From assembly GCA_023266435.1 (NCBI GenBank), contig JAHFQF010000165.1, positions 1-5,201 of the forward strand: a stretch of 5,201 bases of DNA, written 5' to 3'. Made by a program: the position numbers and the translations under genes. Within the stretch, counting starts at the first letter, position 1, and each line of letters begins with the position of its first letter. Below are positions 1 through 5,201 of the stretch, piece after piece. This stretch comes from Legionellales bacterium (GTDB lineage: Bacteria > Pseudomonadota > Gammaproteobacteria > Berkiellales > Berkiellaceae). A model generated the notes under the pieces. The model ran no database searches. It saw only the letters and a list, made by a program, of their open reading frames with translations, and was not told the origin of the DNA.

Positions 1-84
1 GAAGTATATTACAATCGTAAGCGTCTTCATTCAACTCTCGGCTATCTCAGCCCAGAGGCTTTTGAGGCAAAATCTGTAGCTTAG
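1..84 (+). CDS. IS3-family transposase OrfB, C-terminal fragment (cut by window edge)
   Basis: The first frame reads in phase from base 1 to a TAG stop at 82-84, giving 27 residues. It contains YYNRKRLHSTLGYLSP, the hallmark C-terminal motif of IS3/IS150-type OrfB transposases, located after the catalytic DDE domain. The catalytic residues themselves are upstream of the window, so an intact active site cannot be assessed. In this family OrfB is normally made by programmed frameshifting from OrfA, also out of view. The stop lies just inside the terminal inverted repeat, the normal arrangement. The fragment is short, but the motif is distinctive enough for a firm family call. Confidence 0.87.
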   Translation, partial: EVYYNRKRLHSTLGYLSPEAFEAKSVA

Positions 85-87
85 TAA

Positions 88-114
88 CCTGTCCGCTTTT
101 TCGGGGCAGGATCA
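88..114 (+). repeat. Right terminal inverted repeat (IRR) of the IS element
   Basis: The segment from CCTGTCC to the terminal TCA matches the expected right end of an IS3-family element and directly follows the transposase stop codon. It is also partly self-complementary: 88-94 can pair with 104-110 in a 7-bp stem with one G-T wobble, leaving a 9-nt loop. There is no T-tract after the stem, so it is not a standard intrinsic terminator. The left partner repeat is outside the window. Confidence 0.72.
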
Positions 115-116
115 GT

Positions 117-554
117 TTGATATTAGTAGCGATAATGGCGGCTGTCTTTTTGATAGTACAAACCATGGCCATTGTGATTGGTTTGTTGGCGTTACCTTTT
201 GAGGCAAGCGGAGTGGTGAAACTAACTGGATGGGTATCTGCCAAGCTAGGGATAAAAGATTACAGACCTAAAGTAGGCGCGATATTAGTGGGTTTGTCTA
301 AGAAAGTCTTCAAAGCCTTCAGCGGGTCATTCACGGATACGAAGAAAAATGTTCAGATTGATGAAACAGGGAATGAGCAGCAATTAGGTGGTTCAGCTCA
401 AGATGGCAACATCACACCTTCCCTTGTGAAAAATTCCTCAATAACACACGCGGCTGATCAAGCTGCTCTAGATAGCGCTGATAAAAAAACTCGAGTAGGT
501 GATGAACTTGTGTCAGCAAGTTCTCGACTCCAGCCAAGATACTTCAACGCATAA
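117..554 (+). CDS. Unrecognised membrane-type protein, possibly 5'-truncated by the IS
   Basis: I do not recognise this 145-codon ORF. Residues 2-28 are almost entirely hydrophobic, enough for one long transmembrane helix or a tight pair. Residues 30-75 are mixed and partly amphipathic with several lysines. Residues 75-145 are polar, rich in Ser, Asp, Asn and Gln, with no Cys and no motif I can name. The start is doubtful. The first possible start is a TTG at 117, three bases beyond the IS end, with no ribosome binding site; in-frame ATGs follow at 135 and 165, also without convincing sites. Upstream the frame stays open through the inverted repeat to a stop at 63-65, which fits a gene cut by the insertion, leaving only its C-terminal part. 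It converges on pabA, with 32 bp between stop codons. It could be a real small membrane protein, a decaying remnant, or a chance ORF. Confidence 0.45.
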   Translation: MILVAIMAAVFLIVQTMAIVIGLLALPFEASGVVKLTGWVSAKLGIKDYRPKVGAILVGLSKKVFKAFSGSFTDTKKNVQIDETGNEQQLGGSAQDGNITPSLVKNSSITHAADQAALDSADKKTRVGDELVSASSRLQPRYFNA

Positions 555-586
555 GAATCAAGTGCGAAGACTATAAAACATTTTTG

Positions 587-1153
587 TCAACGTACACTCA
601 GAAAATTCTTCAGCAGTGTGTGTCCATAACAGGTTAAAATAGATTCTGGATGAAACTGAACGCCGTAGCAGGGGTAGCGTCGATGTTTGACGGCCATGAT
701 TTCTTTTTGTTGACTCCAGGCAGTGACTTGTAGCGTAGTGGGTACAGAGTTGGGTTCAATCACCAGTGAATGATAGCGACCAACTGTGAGTGGGTTGGGT
801 ACGTCTTGGAAAAGCTCGCTACCGTCATGTTGCACTCTATCTGGTTTACCATGCATGGGTTGTTTTGCTCGCACGATGTTGCCACCGAATGCTTGGCCAA
901 TGGCTTGGTGTCCCAAGCACACTCCGAGTATGGGTAGCACGGTAATCCAGCGTTGAATTAAATCCAAACAAATCCCTGCTTCATTCGGTGCACAAGGTCC
1001 TGGAGAAAGGACCAGATGACTCACGACAGTAGGATCAATGTCTTCCACGGTGATGGCATCATTACGGATCACCTCAACCGGATAACCGAGCTCAATGAAA
1101 TAGCGTGCTAGGTTGTAAACAAAAGAATCGTAGTTATCAATCAGTACAATCAT
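587..1153 (-). CDS. pabA: Aminodeoxychorismate synthase, glutamine amidotransferase subunit (PabA/TrpG type)
   Basis: This cytoplasmic class I glutamine amidotransferase hydrolyses glutamine and passes ammonia to PabB for 4-amino-4-deoxychorismate synthesis in the folate pathway. At 188 residues it matches the usual free-standing length (about 187 in E. coli). Visible motifs are the N-terminal IDNYDSFVYNL, the oxyanion-strand segment SPGPCAPNEAG (50-60), the nucleophile loop GVCLGHQ with Cys79, and VQFHPES with His168 and Glu170, so the Cys-His-Glu triad is complete. The ATG overlaps the pabB stop as ATGA, which suggests translational coupling and a matched subunit ratio. The related anthranilate synthase subunit TrpG is nearly indistinguishable by sequence, and in some bacteria one protein serves both pathways. 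The PabA call rests mainly on the adjacent pabB. It is the last gene of the operon seen here, and no clear terminator follows. Confidence 0.92.
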   Translation of the reverse strand: MIVLIDNYDSFVYNLARYFIELGYPVEVIRNDAITVEDIDPTVVSHLVLSPGPCAPNEAGICLDLIQRWITVLPILGVCLGHQAIGQAFGGNIVRAKQPMHGKPDRVQHDGSELFQDVPNPLTVGRYHSLVIEPNSVPTTLQVTAWSQQKEIMAVKHRRYPCYGVQFHPESILTCYGHTLLKNFLSVR

Positions 1154-2541
1154 GCTGGTGTCACCAATGCTTTCTTGAGCGCAGCAGCTTTTGCGAGGGT
1201 TTCCAAATATTCTTCTAGTGGATCAGAGTCCATGGTCACAGCGCCACCGGCTTGCCAATATAAGGTATCTTGACTGAGTGTAAAGGTGCGAATGGCAATC
1301 GAAGTATCTAAATTCCCATCAAAGCCCAAATATCCTAAGCTCCCACAATAGGGGCCTCTAGGTTGCTGCTCAATTTCTGTGATGATTTCCATAGAGCGTA
1401 TTTTGGGTGCACCTGTGATAGAGCCACCTGGGAAGATCGCTTCTAATAGATCGACGGTAGTATGTTGTGGTGCTAAAGTCCCTTCTACAGTGGAAACCAA
1501 ATGATGTACCGTCTCAAAGGTTTGTAATTCGCATAATTTGGGCACTTTTACACTGTGCGCTAGACAAACGCGTGATAAATCATTGCGCATTAGATCAACG
1601 ATCATGACATTTTCTGCTTTGTCTTTTTCACTGTTGAGTAATTGTAGCGCCAGTTTTTTGTCCAAAACGGGATCTGCATTGCGTTTGGCAGTACCTTTAA
1701 TGGGACAAGTGGTCACTTGGTTCTCGATACAGCGTACGAAACGCTCCGGTGAGCTGGAGATCACAGTGATATTGTCCGCATTAAAAAAGCCAGCAAAGGG
1801 TGCGGGGTTCAGAGATTTTAAACGTTGATACAAGGAAAACGGACTAAAATCATCCGGTACCTGACAAGAGAAACACTGGCTCAAATTGACTTCAAAAATA
1901 TCGCCAGCCAAAATGTATTCTTTGGCAATTTCCACTGCTTTTTGATAACGTGCCTCAGTAAAATTGCATTCGATTGCTGTTTCTAAAATAGGGTGATTTA
2001 TAGGCAGAGTGGGGGGGACTTGAGCCAATTGTTGACAAAGCCAGTCGAGTCGTTGTTGCGCATGTTGTTGACGTGCCGTCGACGTTTGGTGAGGATAACC
2101 ATTGGCGATTGCGTAGGTGGTTTTTTGCACATGATCGAATGCGATGACCAAATCATAGCAGCCTAAAACGCAATCGGGGGTATCTGGTGTGGTACTTTCT
2201 GGATAAGGTAGTTTTTCTACATAATGGCCACATTCATAGCTCCATAAACCCATGATTCCACCTTGAAAAGGAGGCAATTGAGCATGTGACATGCTGGGGT
2301 ATTGAGTTAGCCATTGACGGATTGTGTCAAATAAATGGACGGGTTGATTGCTGCTTTTTTCTATGCCATTTTTTACAACCAGGGTTTCAAAGGGATCGAT
2401 ACCAATGAAGCTAAATCTACCAAAATTATCTTGTAATTTAGTGCTTTCTAGTAAAATTGCAAAGGGTAAATGGCAGAAGTAGGCAAAGATCTGAGTTGGA
2501 TCGGCATAGGGTAATGACCGGACCCAGGGCACTAGAGACAT
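1150..2541 (-). CDS. pabB: Aminodeoxychorismate synthase component I
   Basis: This chorismate-binding enzyme aminates chorismate, using ammonia from PabA, to 4-amino-4-deoxychorismate, the precursor of p-aminobenzoate and folate. At 463 residues it is close to E. coli PabB (453). The N-terminal domain (about 1-180) is followed by the chorismate-utilising domain (about 190-460) with GDIFEVNLSQ (213-222), SSSPERF (262-268), PIKGT (280-284), DLMRNDL (316-322), PGGSITGAPK (371-380) and GGAVTMDSDP (432-441). The lysine at 282 is the main reason to prefer PabB: aminodeoxychorismate synthases have PIKGT where anthranilate synthases (TrpE) have PIAGT. The N-terminus carries LLES (30-33), a motif better known from TrpE tryptophan-binding sites. 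The ATG lies inside the end of ubiC (10-nt overlap), preceded by a weak AGG. A C7 run at 2011-2017 lies in the interdomain linker and leaves the frame intact. Confidence 0.9.
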   Translation of the reverse strand: MSLVPWVRSLPYADPTQIFAYFCHLPFAILLESTKLQDNFGRFSFIGIDPFETLVVKNGIEKSSNQPVHLFDTIRQWLTQYPSMSHAQLPPFQGGIMGLWSYECGHYVEKLPYPESTTPDTPDCVLGCYDLVIAFDHVQKTTYAIANGYPHQTSTARQQHAQQRLDWLCQQLAQVPPTLPINHPILETAIECNFTEARYQKAVEIAKEYILAGDIFEVNLSQCFSCQVPDDFSPFSLYQRLKSLNPAPFAGFFNADNITVISSSPERFVRCIENQVTTCPIKGTAKRNADPVLDKKLALQLLNSEKDKAENVMIVDLMRNDLSRVCLAHSVKVPKLCELQTFETVHHLVSTVEGTLAPQHTTVDLLEAIFPGGSITGAPKIRSMEIITEIEQQPRGPYCGSLGYLGFDGNLDTSIAIRTFTLSQDTLYWQAGGAVTMDSDPLEEYLETLAKAAALKKALVTPA

Positions 2542-3077
2542 GATGCAACCTGTGTTTGAAATAAAAAGACTTCGGTAATCAGTAATGGAAATCCTGCCCA
2601 GGTGAAAAGGGAGCGCCTAGCCCAACCGGGAACTTCTAAATGCGCATAGGTGTGCTGCATGTCTTTAGAAAGCAGATCGTTTTTCTCTAGAAATCGATAT
2701 TCAAACGGATGACGTGTGACATCTGGATTATGGTGCAGTAAAGTCTCACCAATGGGTTTGGTTTTTAATTGTTCAAAGGCGTTTTGAAAGCGTAAGTAGG
2801 TGGCCTTAGGGACTACAACACGCGCAAAACTCAGTGGTGTTTCATCACTACATAGAAAAATTTTTCTGACCCAAAATTCTGTGTGCACTGTTTCAAAACA
2901 CGCTGTTTCTTCTGGGAAGGCGGTTTCAAACTGTTCACTGATGAGTTGTAGCCGGACATTTGGCCAATGTTGATCAAAGTAGTGACTTAAGCGTTGAATG
3001 TCTACTGTGGAGGTAGCACCCAAAAGAGGATTGGGTGCTAATTTTGAGAAATCCGAGGTCCAAGTAGATTGGCTCAT
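2532..3077 (-). CDS. ubiC: Chorismate lyase (chorismate to 4-hydroxybenzoate and pyruvate)
   Basis: UbiC removes pyruvate from chorismate to give 4-hydroxybenzoate, the first committed step of ubiquinone synthesis, in the cytoplasm. The 181-residue product is slightly longer than the E. coli enzyme (165), mostly at the N-terminus. Family landmarks are in order: FWVRKIFLC (68-76) with Arg71 matching the substrate-binding arginine, ARVVVP (85-90), PIGETLL (108-114, usually PLGxxLF or similar), WARRS (152-156), and PLLITEVFL (164-172) with Glu169 matching the catalytic glutamate. Both key residues are present, so it should be active. The usual proline after the final EVFL is replaced by Phe. It sits 6 nt downstream of ettA and overlaps pabB by 10 nt, consistent with one transcript. 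The usual partner ubiA is not next to it here. The ATG has only a weak AGAG-like site upstream, so reinitiation after ettA is plausible. Confidence 0.93.
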   Translation of the reverse strand: MSQSTWTSDFSKLAPNPLLGATSTVDIQRLSHYFDQHWPNVRLQLISEQFETAFPEETACFETVHTEFWVRKIFLCSDETPLSFARVVVPKATYLRFQNAFEQLKTKPIGETLLHHNPDVTRHPFEYRFLEKNDLLSKDMQHTYAHLEVPGWARRSLFTWAGFPLLITEVFLFQTQVASCL

Positions 3078-3083
3078 TGCGCT

Positions 3084-4763
3084 CTAGACTTCTTCAAGTT
3101 TTTTGTATTTTATCCGAGTGGGTTGATTAATATCGCCACCAACTCGTGCAACCCGATCGGCTTCGTACTCAGTGTAGCTGCCTTCAAAGAAAACAACGGT
3201 GGAGTCGCCTTCATAGGCCAAGATATGGGTGGCAACACGATCTAAGAACCAGCGATCATGCGAGATAACCAAGGCGCAACCAGGGAAGTTAAGCAGTGCT
3301 TCTTCTAATGCGCGTAAGGTTTCCACGTCCAAATCATTGGTTGGTTCGTCGAGTAATAGAACATTGGCACCTTTACGCAATAGTTTGGCTAAATGTACGC
3401 GATTACGTTCACCCCCGGACAAATTACCAATGTATTTTTGTTGATCAGCGCCTTTGAAGTTAAAGCGGCCTACGTAAGCGCGTGAAGGCATGCTGAATTG
3501 GCCTACAATGATGTTGTCTAAGCCGTCGGCGATTTCTTCCCAGATAGTGTGATCGTCATTGAGAGAATCACGACTTTGATTGACATAGCCTAACTCGACG
3601 GTTTCTCCAACTTCGATGAATCCGCTGTCTGGTTGTTCTTCTTGCGTTAAGAGGCGGAAGAGTGTGGTTTTACCAGCACCATTGGGGCCGATGATCCCAA
3701 CAATCGCTCCACGAGGAATGGTAAGTGAGAGATTTTCAAACAACAGTTTGTCTTCAAATTTCTTAGAAACATTTTCAAGTTTAATGACTTTTTCTGCCAA
3801 ACGTTCACCGGGTGGAATATACAACGATTGGGTTTCATTACGCTTCTGAAATTCTTTAGAAGCCAATTCGTTATAGTTTTCCACACGCGCTTTGTTCTTT
3901 TTGCGACGTCCTTTTGGATTGGTTTGTACCCATTCTAATTCTGACTTCAAAGCACGTTGATGGGATTTTTCATCACGCGCTTCTTGCTCTAAGCGTTTTT
4001 CTTTTTGTCCTAACCAGTGAGAGTAGTTACCTTCATAGGGGATACCACGTCCTCTATCCAACTCCAAGATCCATCCCGCGACATTATCTAGGAAGTAGCG
4101 ATCATGGGTCACGGCAATCACTGTGCCTGGAAAGTCTTGTAAGTAACGTTCTAACCAAGCGACGCTTTCTGCATCTAAGTGGTTGGTTGGTTCGTCGAGC
4201 AATAGCACATCGGGTGCAGCAAGCAGCAATTTGCATAAAGCAACGCGTCTTTTTTCACCGCCTGACAATTGATCAATGCTGCAATCCCAGGCAGGCAAGC
4301 GAAGGGCTTCGGCAGCGATTTCTAGCTTTCTATCTAGTTCCCAAGCGCCTTTTGCTTCAATCTCGTCTTGTAATTTTCCTTGCTTTTCAAGCAGTGCATT
4401 CATCTCGTCATCAGGCATGGGCTCAGCAAATCTGAGGCTAATGTCATCGAATTCTTTCAACAAGTTTTTCAATTCGATGAGTGATTCTTCCACGTTTTCT
4501 TTAACATTTTTGGTGTTATCTAATTGAGGCTCTTGGGCAAGATAGCCAAATTTTAGACCTTTTTGGTAGGTCAAATCACCTACGTAGTCTTTGTCTTCGC
4601 CAGCAATGATCCGTAGAAGGGTAGATTTACCGGATCCATTGAGGCCCAAAACGCCGATTTTGGCGCCATAAAAGAAAGACAGGGAAATATCTTTCAGGAT
4701 TTCTTTTTTTGGCGGAACAATTTTAGAGACTTGATTCATCGCAAAGATTGTTTTGTTTGACAT
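3084..4763 (-). CDS. ettA: Energy-dependent translational throttle protein EttA (ABC-F ATPase)
   Basis: EttA is a soluble ABC-F protein that binds the ribosomal E site and gates entry into the elongation cycle according to the ATP/ADP balance. At 559 residues it is close to E. coli EttA (555). Domain 1 has Walker A GLNGSGKS (40-47), signature LSGGE (166-170), Walker B VLLLDE ending in Glu191, and switch His220. An acidic, helical insertion at about 95-140 corresponds to the EttA arm that contacts L1. A charged linker at about 255-310, with the basic stretch KGRRKKNKAR, is the P-site tRNA interaction motif. Domain 2 has GPNGAGKT (359-366), LSGGE (448-452), VLLLDE ending in Glu473, and His502. 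Both catalytic glutamates are intact and there is no membrane domain. It is the first gene of the leftward operon. The ATG is preceded by a weak GGGA (4772-4775) with 8 nt spacing. Confidence 0.96.
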   Translation of the reverse strand: MSNKTIFAMNQVSKIVPPKKEILKDISLSFFYGAKIGVLGLNGSGKSTLLRIIAGEDKDYVGDLTYQKGLKFGYLAQEPQLDNTKNVKENVEESLIELKNLLKEFDDISLRFAEPMPDDEMNALLEKQGKLQDEIEAKGAWELDRKLEIAAEALRLPAWDCSIDQLSGGEKRRVALCKLLLAAPDVLLLDEPTNHLDAESVAWLERYLQDFPGTVIAVTHDRYFLDNVAGWILELDRGRGIPYEGNYSHWLGQKEKRLEQEARDEKSHQRALKSELEWVQTNPKGRRKKNKARVENYNELASKEFQKRNETQSLYIPPGERLAEKVIKLENVSKKFEDKLLFENLSLTIPRGAIVGIIGPNGAGKTTLFRLLTQEEQPDSGFIEVGETVELGYVNQSRDSLNDDHTIWEEIADGLDNIIVGQFSMPSRAYVGRFNFKGADQQKYIGNLSGGERNRVHLAKLLRKGANVLLLDEPTNDLDVETLRALEEALLNFPGCALVISHDRWFLDRVATHILAYEGDSTVVFFEGSYTEYEADRVARVGGDINQPTRIKYKKLEEV

Positions 4764-4805
4764 GTAACTTATCCCATTAGAAGTGGCTATGATTTTTATT
4801 TCGAT

Positions 4806-4834
4806 ACCTTAGCTGAGATTTCTACGGATCGCAA
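4806..4834 (-). promoter_or_regulatory. Weak candidate promoter for the ettA-ubiC-pabB-pabA operon
   Basis: On the minus strand a TTGCGA (-35, at 4829-4834) is followed after 17 nt by TAAGGT (-10, at 4806-4811). The -35 matches four of six consensus bases, the -10 only three of six. Transcription would start near 4799 and leave a leader of about 36 nt before the ettA ATG. The spacing is ideal but the -10 is poor, so this is a low-confidence guess. No other place in the 127-bp gap looks better for this direction, and no internal promoter is evident at the tight gene junctions. Confidence 0.2.
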
Positions 4835-4864
4835 TTGAAACAACAAAAAATGTGATATGATAAT
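4835..4864 (+). promoter_or_regulatory. Candidate sigma-70 type promoter for glyA
   Basis: A TTGAAA (4835-4840) is followed after 18 nt by GATAAT (4859-4864); both are close to the sigma-70 consensus. An overlapping alternative is TATGAT at 4856-4861 preceded by TG and one base, an extended -10 arrangement. Either predicts a start near 4868-4872 and a short leader of roughly 20 nt. The -35 abuts the candidate -35 of the divergent ettA promoter, sharing the palindrome CAATTG (4832-4837). I could not recognise a PurR- or MetR-like operator, which control glyA in E. coli. Confidence 0.5.
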
Positions 4865-4877
4865 GCGACCATTTTAT

Positions 4878-4882
4878 GAGGA
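4878..4882 (+). promoter_or_regulatory. glyA ribosome binding site
   Basis: GAGGA lies 8 nt before the ATG at 4891, a good Shine-Dalgarno match at normal spacing. It favours this ATG over the in-frame ATG two codons later at 4897. It is clearly stronger than the sites seen before the genes of the leftward operon. Confidence 0.75.
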
Positions 4883-4890
4883 AAAAAGCA

Positions 4891-5201
4891 ATGACTATGC
4901 CAGCGTTAGAGGCACTCCGTGCTGCCGATCCTGAGGTAACGAAAGCCATCGATGCCGAATACCAACGTCAAGAAACCCACCTAGAACTCATCGCATCAGA
5001 GAACTATGCTTCTCAAGCAGTCATGATGGCTCAAGGAACGGTCCTCACTAACAAATATGCGGAAGGCTACCCTGGTAAACGTTATTATGGCGGCTGTGAG
5101 CACGTGGATGTGGTGGAGCAATTGGCCATTGATCGCGTAAAGCAATTGTTTCAAGCCGATTATGCGAACGTGCAGCCACACTCTGGTTCACAAGCTAACG
5201 C
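4891..5201 (+). CDS. glyA: Serine hydroxymethyltransferase, N-terminal part (cut by window edge)
   Basis: GlyA is a PLP-dependent cytoplasmic enzyme that interconverts serine plus tetrahydrofolate with glycine plus 5,10-methylene-tetrahydrofolate, the main source of one-carbon units. The first 103 full codons of an expected roughly 417 are present, with no stop before the window ends. Family motifs are unmistakable: ELIASEN (32-38), TNKYAEGYPGKRYYGGCE (53-70) and NVQPHSGSQAN (93-103). Tyr56, Glu58 and Tyr66 correspond to E. coli Tyr55, Glu57 and Tyr65, which act in catalysis and substrate binding. The PLP-binding lysine lies beyond the window. The start is set by the GAGGA site and by alignment with the usual N-terminus. 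It is divergent from ettA. Functionally it is linked to the folate arm (pabA/pabB) of the neighbouring operon, since its cofactor derives from p-aminobenzoate. Confidence 0.97.
   Translation, partial: MTMPALEALRAADPEVTKAIDAEYQRQETHLELIASENYASQAVMMAQGTVLTNKYAEGYPGKRYYGGCEHVDVVEQLAIDRVKQLFQADYANVQPHSGSQAN

Larger units (their letters stand above)
1..114 (+). mobile_element. Right end of an IS3-family insertion sequence (rest lies left of window)
   Basis: This is the 3' terminus of an insertion sequence. It carries the C-terminal codons of a DDE transposase, a stop codon, and about 30 bp further on a terminal repeat ending in TCA. Read inward from the end, the repeat begins TGATCCTGCCCCGAAAAAGC, which has the TGA start and G/C-rich then A-rich layout typical of IS3-family ends. 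The outer boundary is therefore placed at 114. The usual 3-4 bp target duplication would begin with GTT at 115, but it cannot be confirmed because the left end is outside the window. Whether the element is complete and active cannot be judged here. Confidence 0.8.

Noticed and set aside
115..140. TTGATA (117-122) and GATAAT (131-136) as an outward promoter at the IS junction
   Set aside because: The two boxes are only 8 nt apart, and neither has a partner at a proper 16-18 nt spacing.
47..244. 65-codon minus-strand frame spanning the IS end and the orphan ORF
   Set aside because: It crosses the IS boundary, has no ribosome binding site, and is antisense to the transposase end and the hydrophobic segment.
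535..575. Imperfect inverted repeat near the end of the orphan ORF (CTTCGCA versus TGCGTTGAAG on the minus strand) as a pabA terminator
   Set aside because: The stem is short with a three-base bulge, and no T-tract follows.
1538..1828. 96-codon open frame antisense to pabB
   Set aside because: It covers the conserved catalytic core of pabB on the other strand and has no recognisable protein features.
3647..3886. Second minus-strand frame inside ettA
   Set aside because: It lies in another frame within the intact ettA coding region and has no independent support.
3337..4205. Near-identical 23-nt direct repeat (3337-3359 and 4183-4205, one mismatch)
   Set aside because: Both copies encode the Walker B LLLDEPTN segment of the two ABC domains in ettA; the similarity is explained by the protein's internal domain duplication.
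3914..4435. 173-codon open frame antisense to ettA
   Set aside because: It lies wholly inside a complete, motif-rich ettA, has no ribosome binding site, and its translation (rich in Leu, Ser, Arg and His with no domain) looks like an antisense shadow.
4701..4712. A7 run in ettA (codons for Pro-Lys-Lys-Glu) resembling a -1 frameshift slippery site
   Set aside because: There is no evident stimulatory structure, and EttA is full length in the zero frame, so a programmed shift is not supported.
4996..5181. 61-codon open frame antisense to glyA
   Set aside because: It overlaps the most conserved N-terminal part of glyA, where codon constraint often leaves an antisense frame open by chance.

Overview
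The window looks like chromosomal DNA of a gammaproteobacterium with moderately AT-rich codon use. The evidence is a standalone UbiC chorismate lyase, an EttA-type ABC-F ATPase and a GlyA start that reads much like the enterobacterial enzyme. An IS3-family element end and an unrecognised membrane-type ORF beside ordinary housekeeping genes would fit a Legionellales-like lineage, but that placement is only inference.

Layout, left to right. Bases 1-114 are the right-hand end of an IS3-family insertion sequence: the last 27 codons of its transposase, then the terminal inverted repeat. Bases 117-554 (+) hold an unrecognised ORF with a strongly hydrophobic N-terminus. Its reading frame is open back into the IS, so it may be the 3' remnant of a gene cut by the insertion. 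On the opposite strand, four genes are packed tightly and read right to left in the order ettA (4763-3084), ubiC (3077-2532), pabB (2541-1150) and pabA (1153-587). The gaps are 6 nt, then a 10-nt overlap, then a 4-nt overlap, so they very probably form one operon. A 127-bp divergent promoter region (4764-4890) separates ettA from glyA, which reads rightward and runs off the end of the window.

The metabolic theme is chorismate partitioning and folate. UbiC turns chorismate into 4-hydroxybenzoate for ubiquinone. PabB with PabA turns chorismate and glutamine into 4-amino-4-deoxychorismate for p-aminobenzoate and folate. GlyA then uses tetrahydrofolate to make the one-carbon carrier. The lyase step that completes p-aminobenzoate (PabC) is not in the window. 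EttA, at the head of the operon, is a ribosome-associated factor with no direct metabolic link.

I found no tRNA, rRNA, CRISPR array or clear intrinsic terminator. No undescribed system is evident. The least explained part is the orphan ORF next to the IS end.
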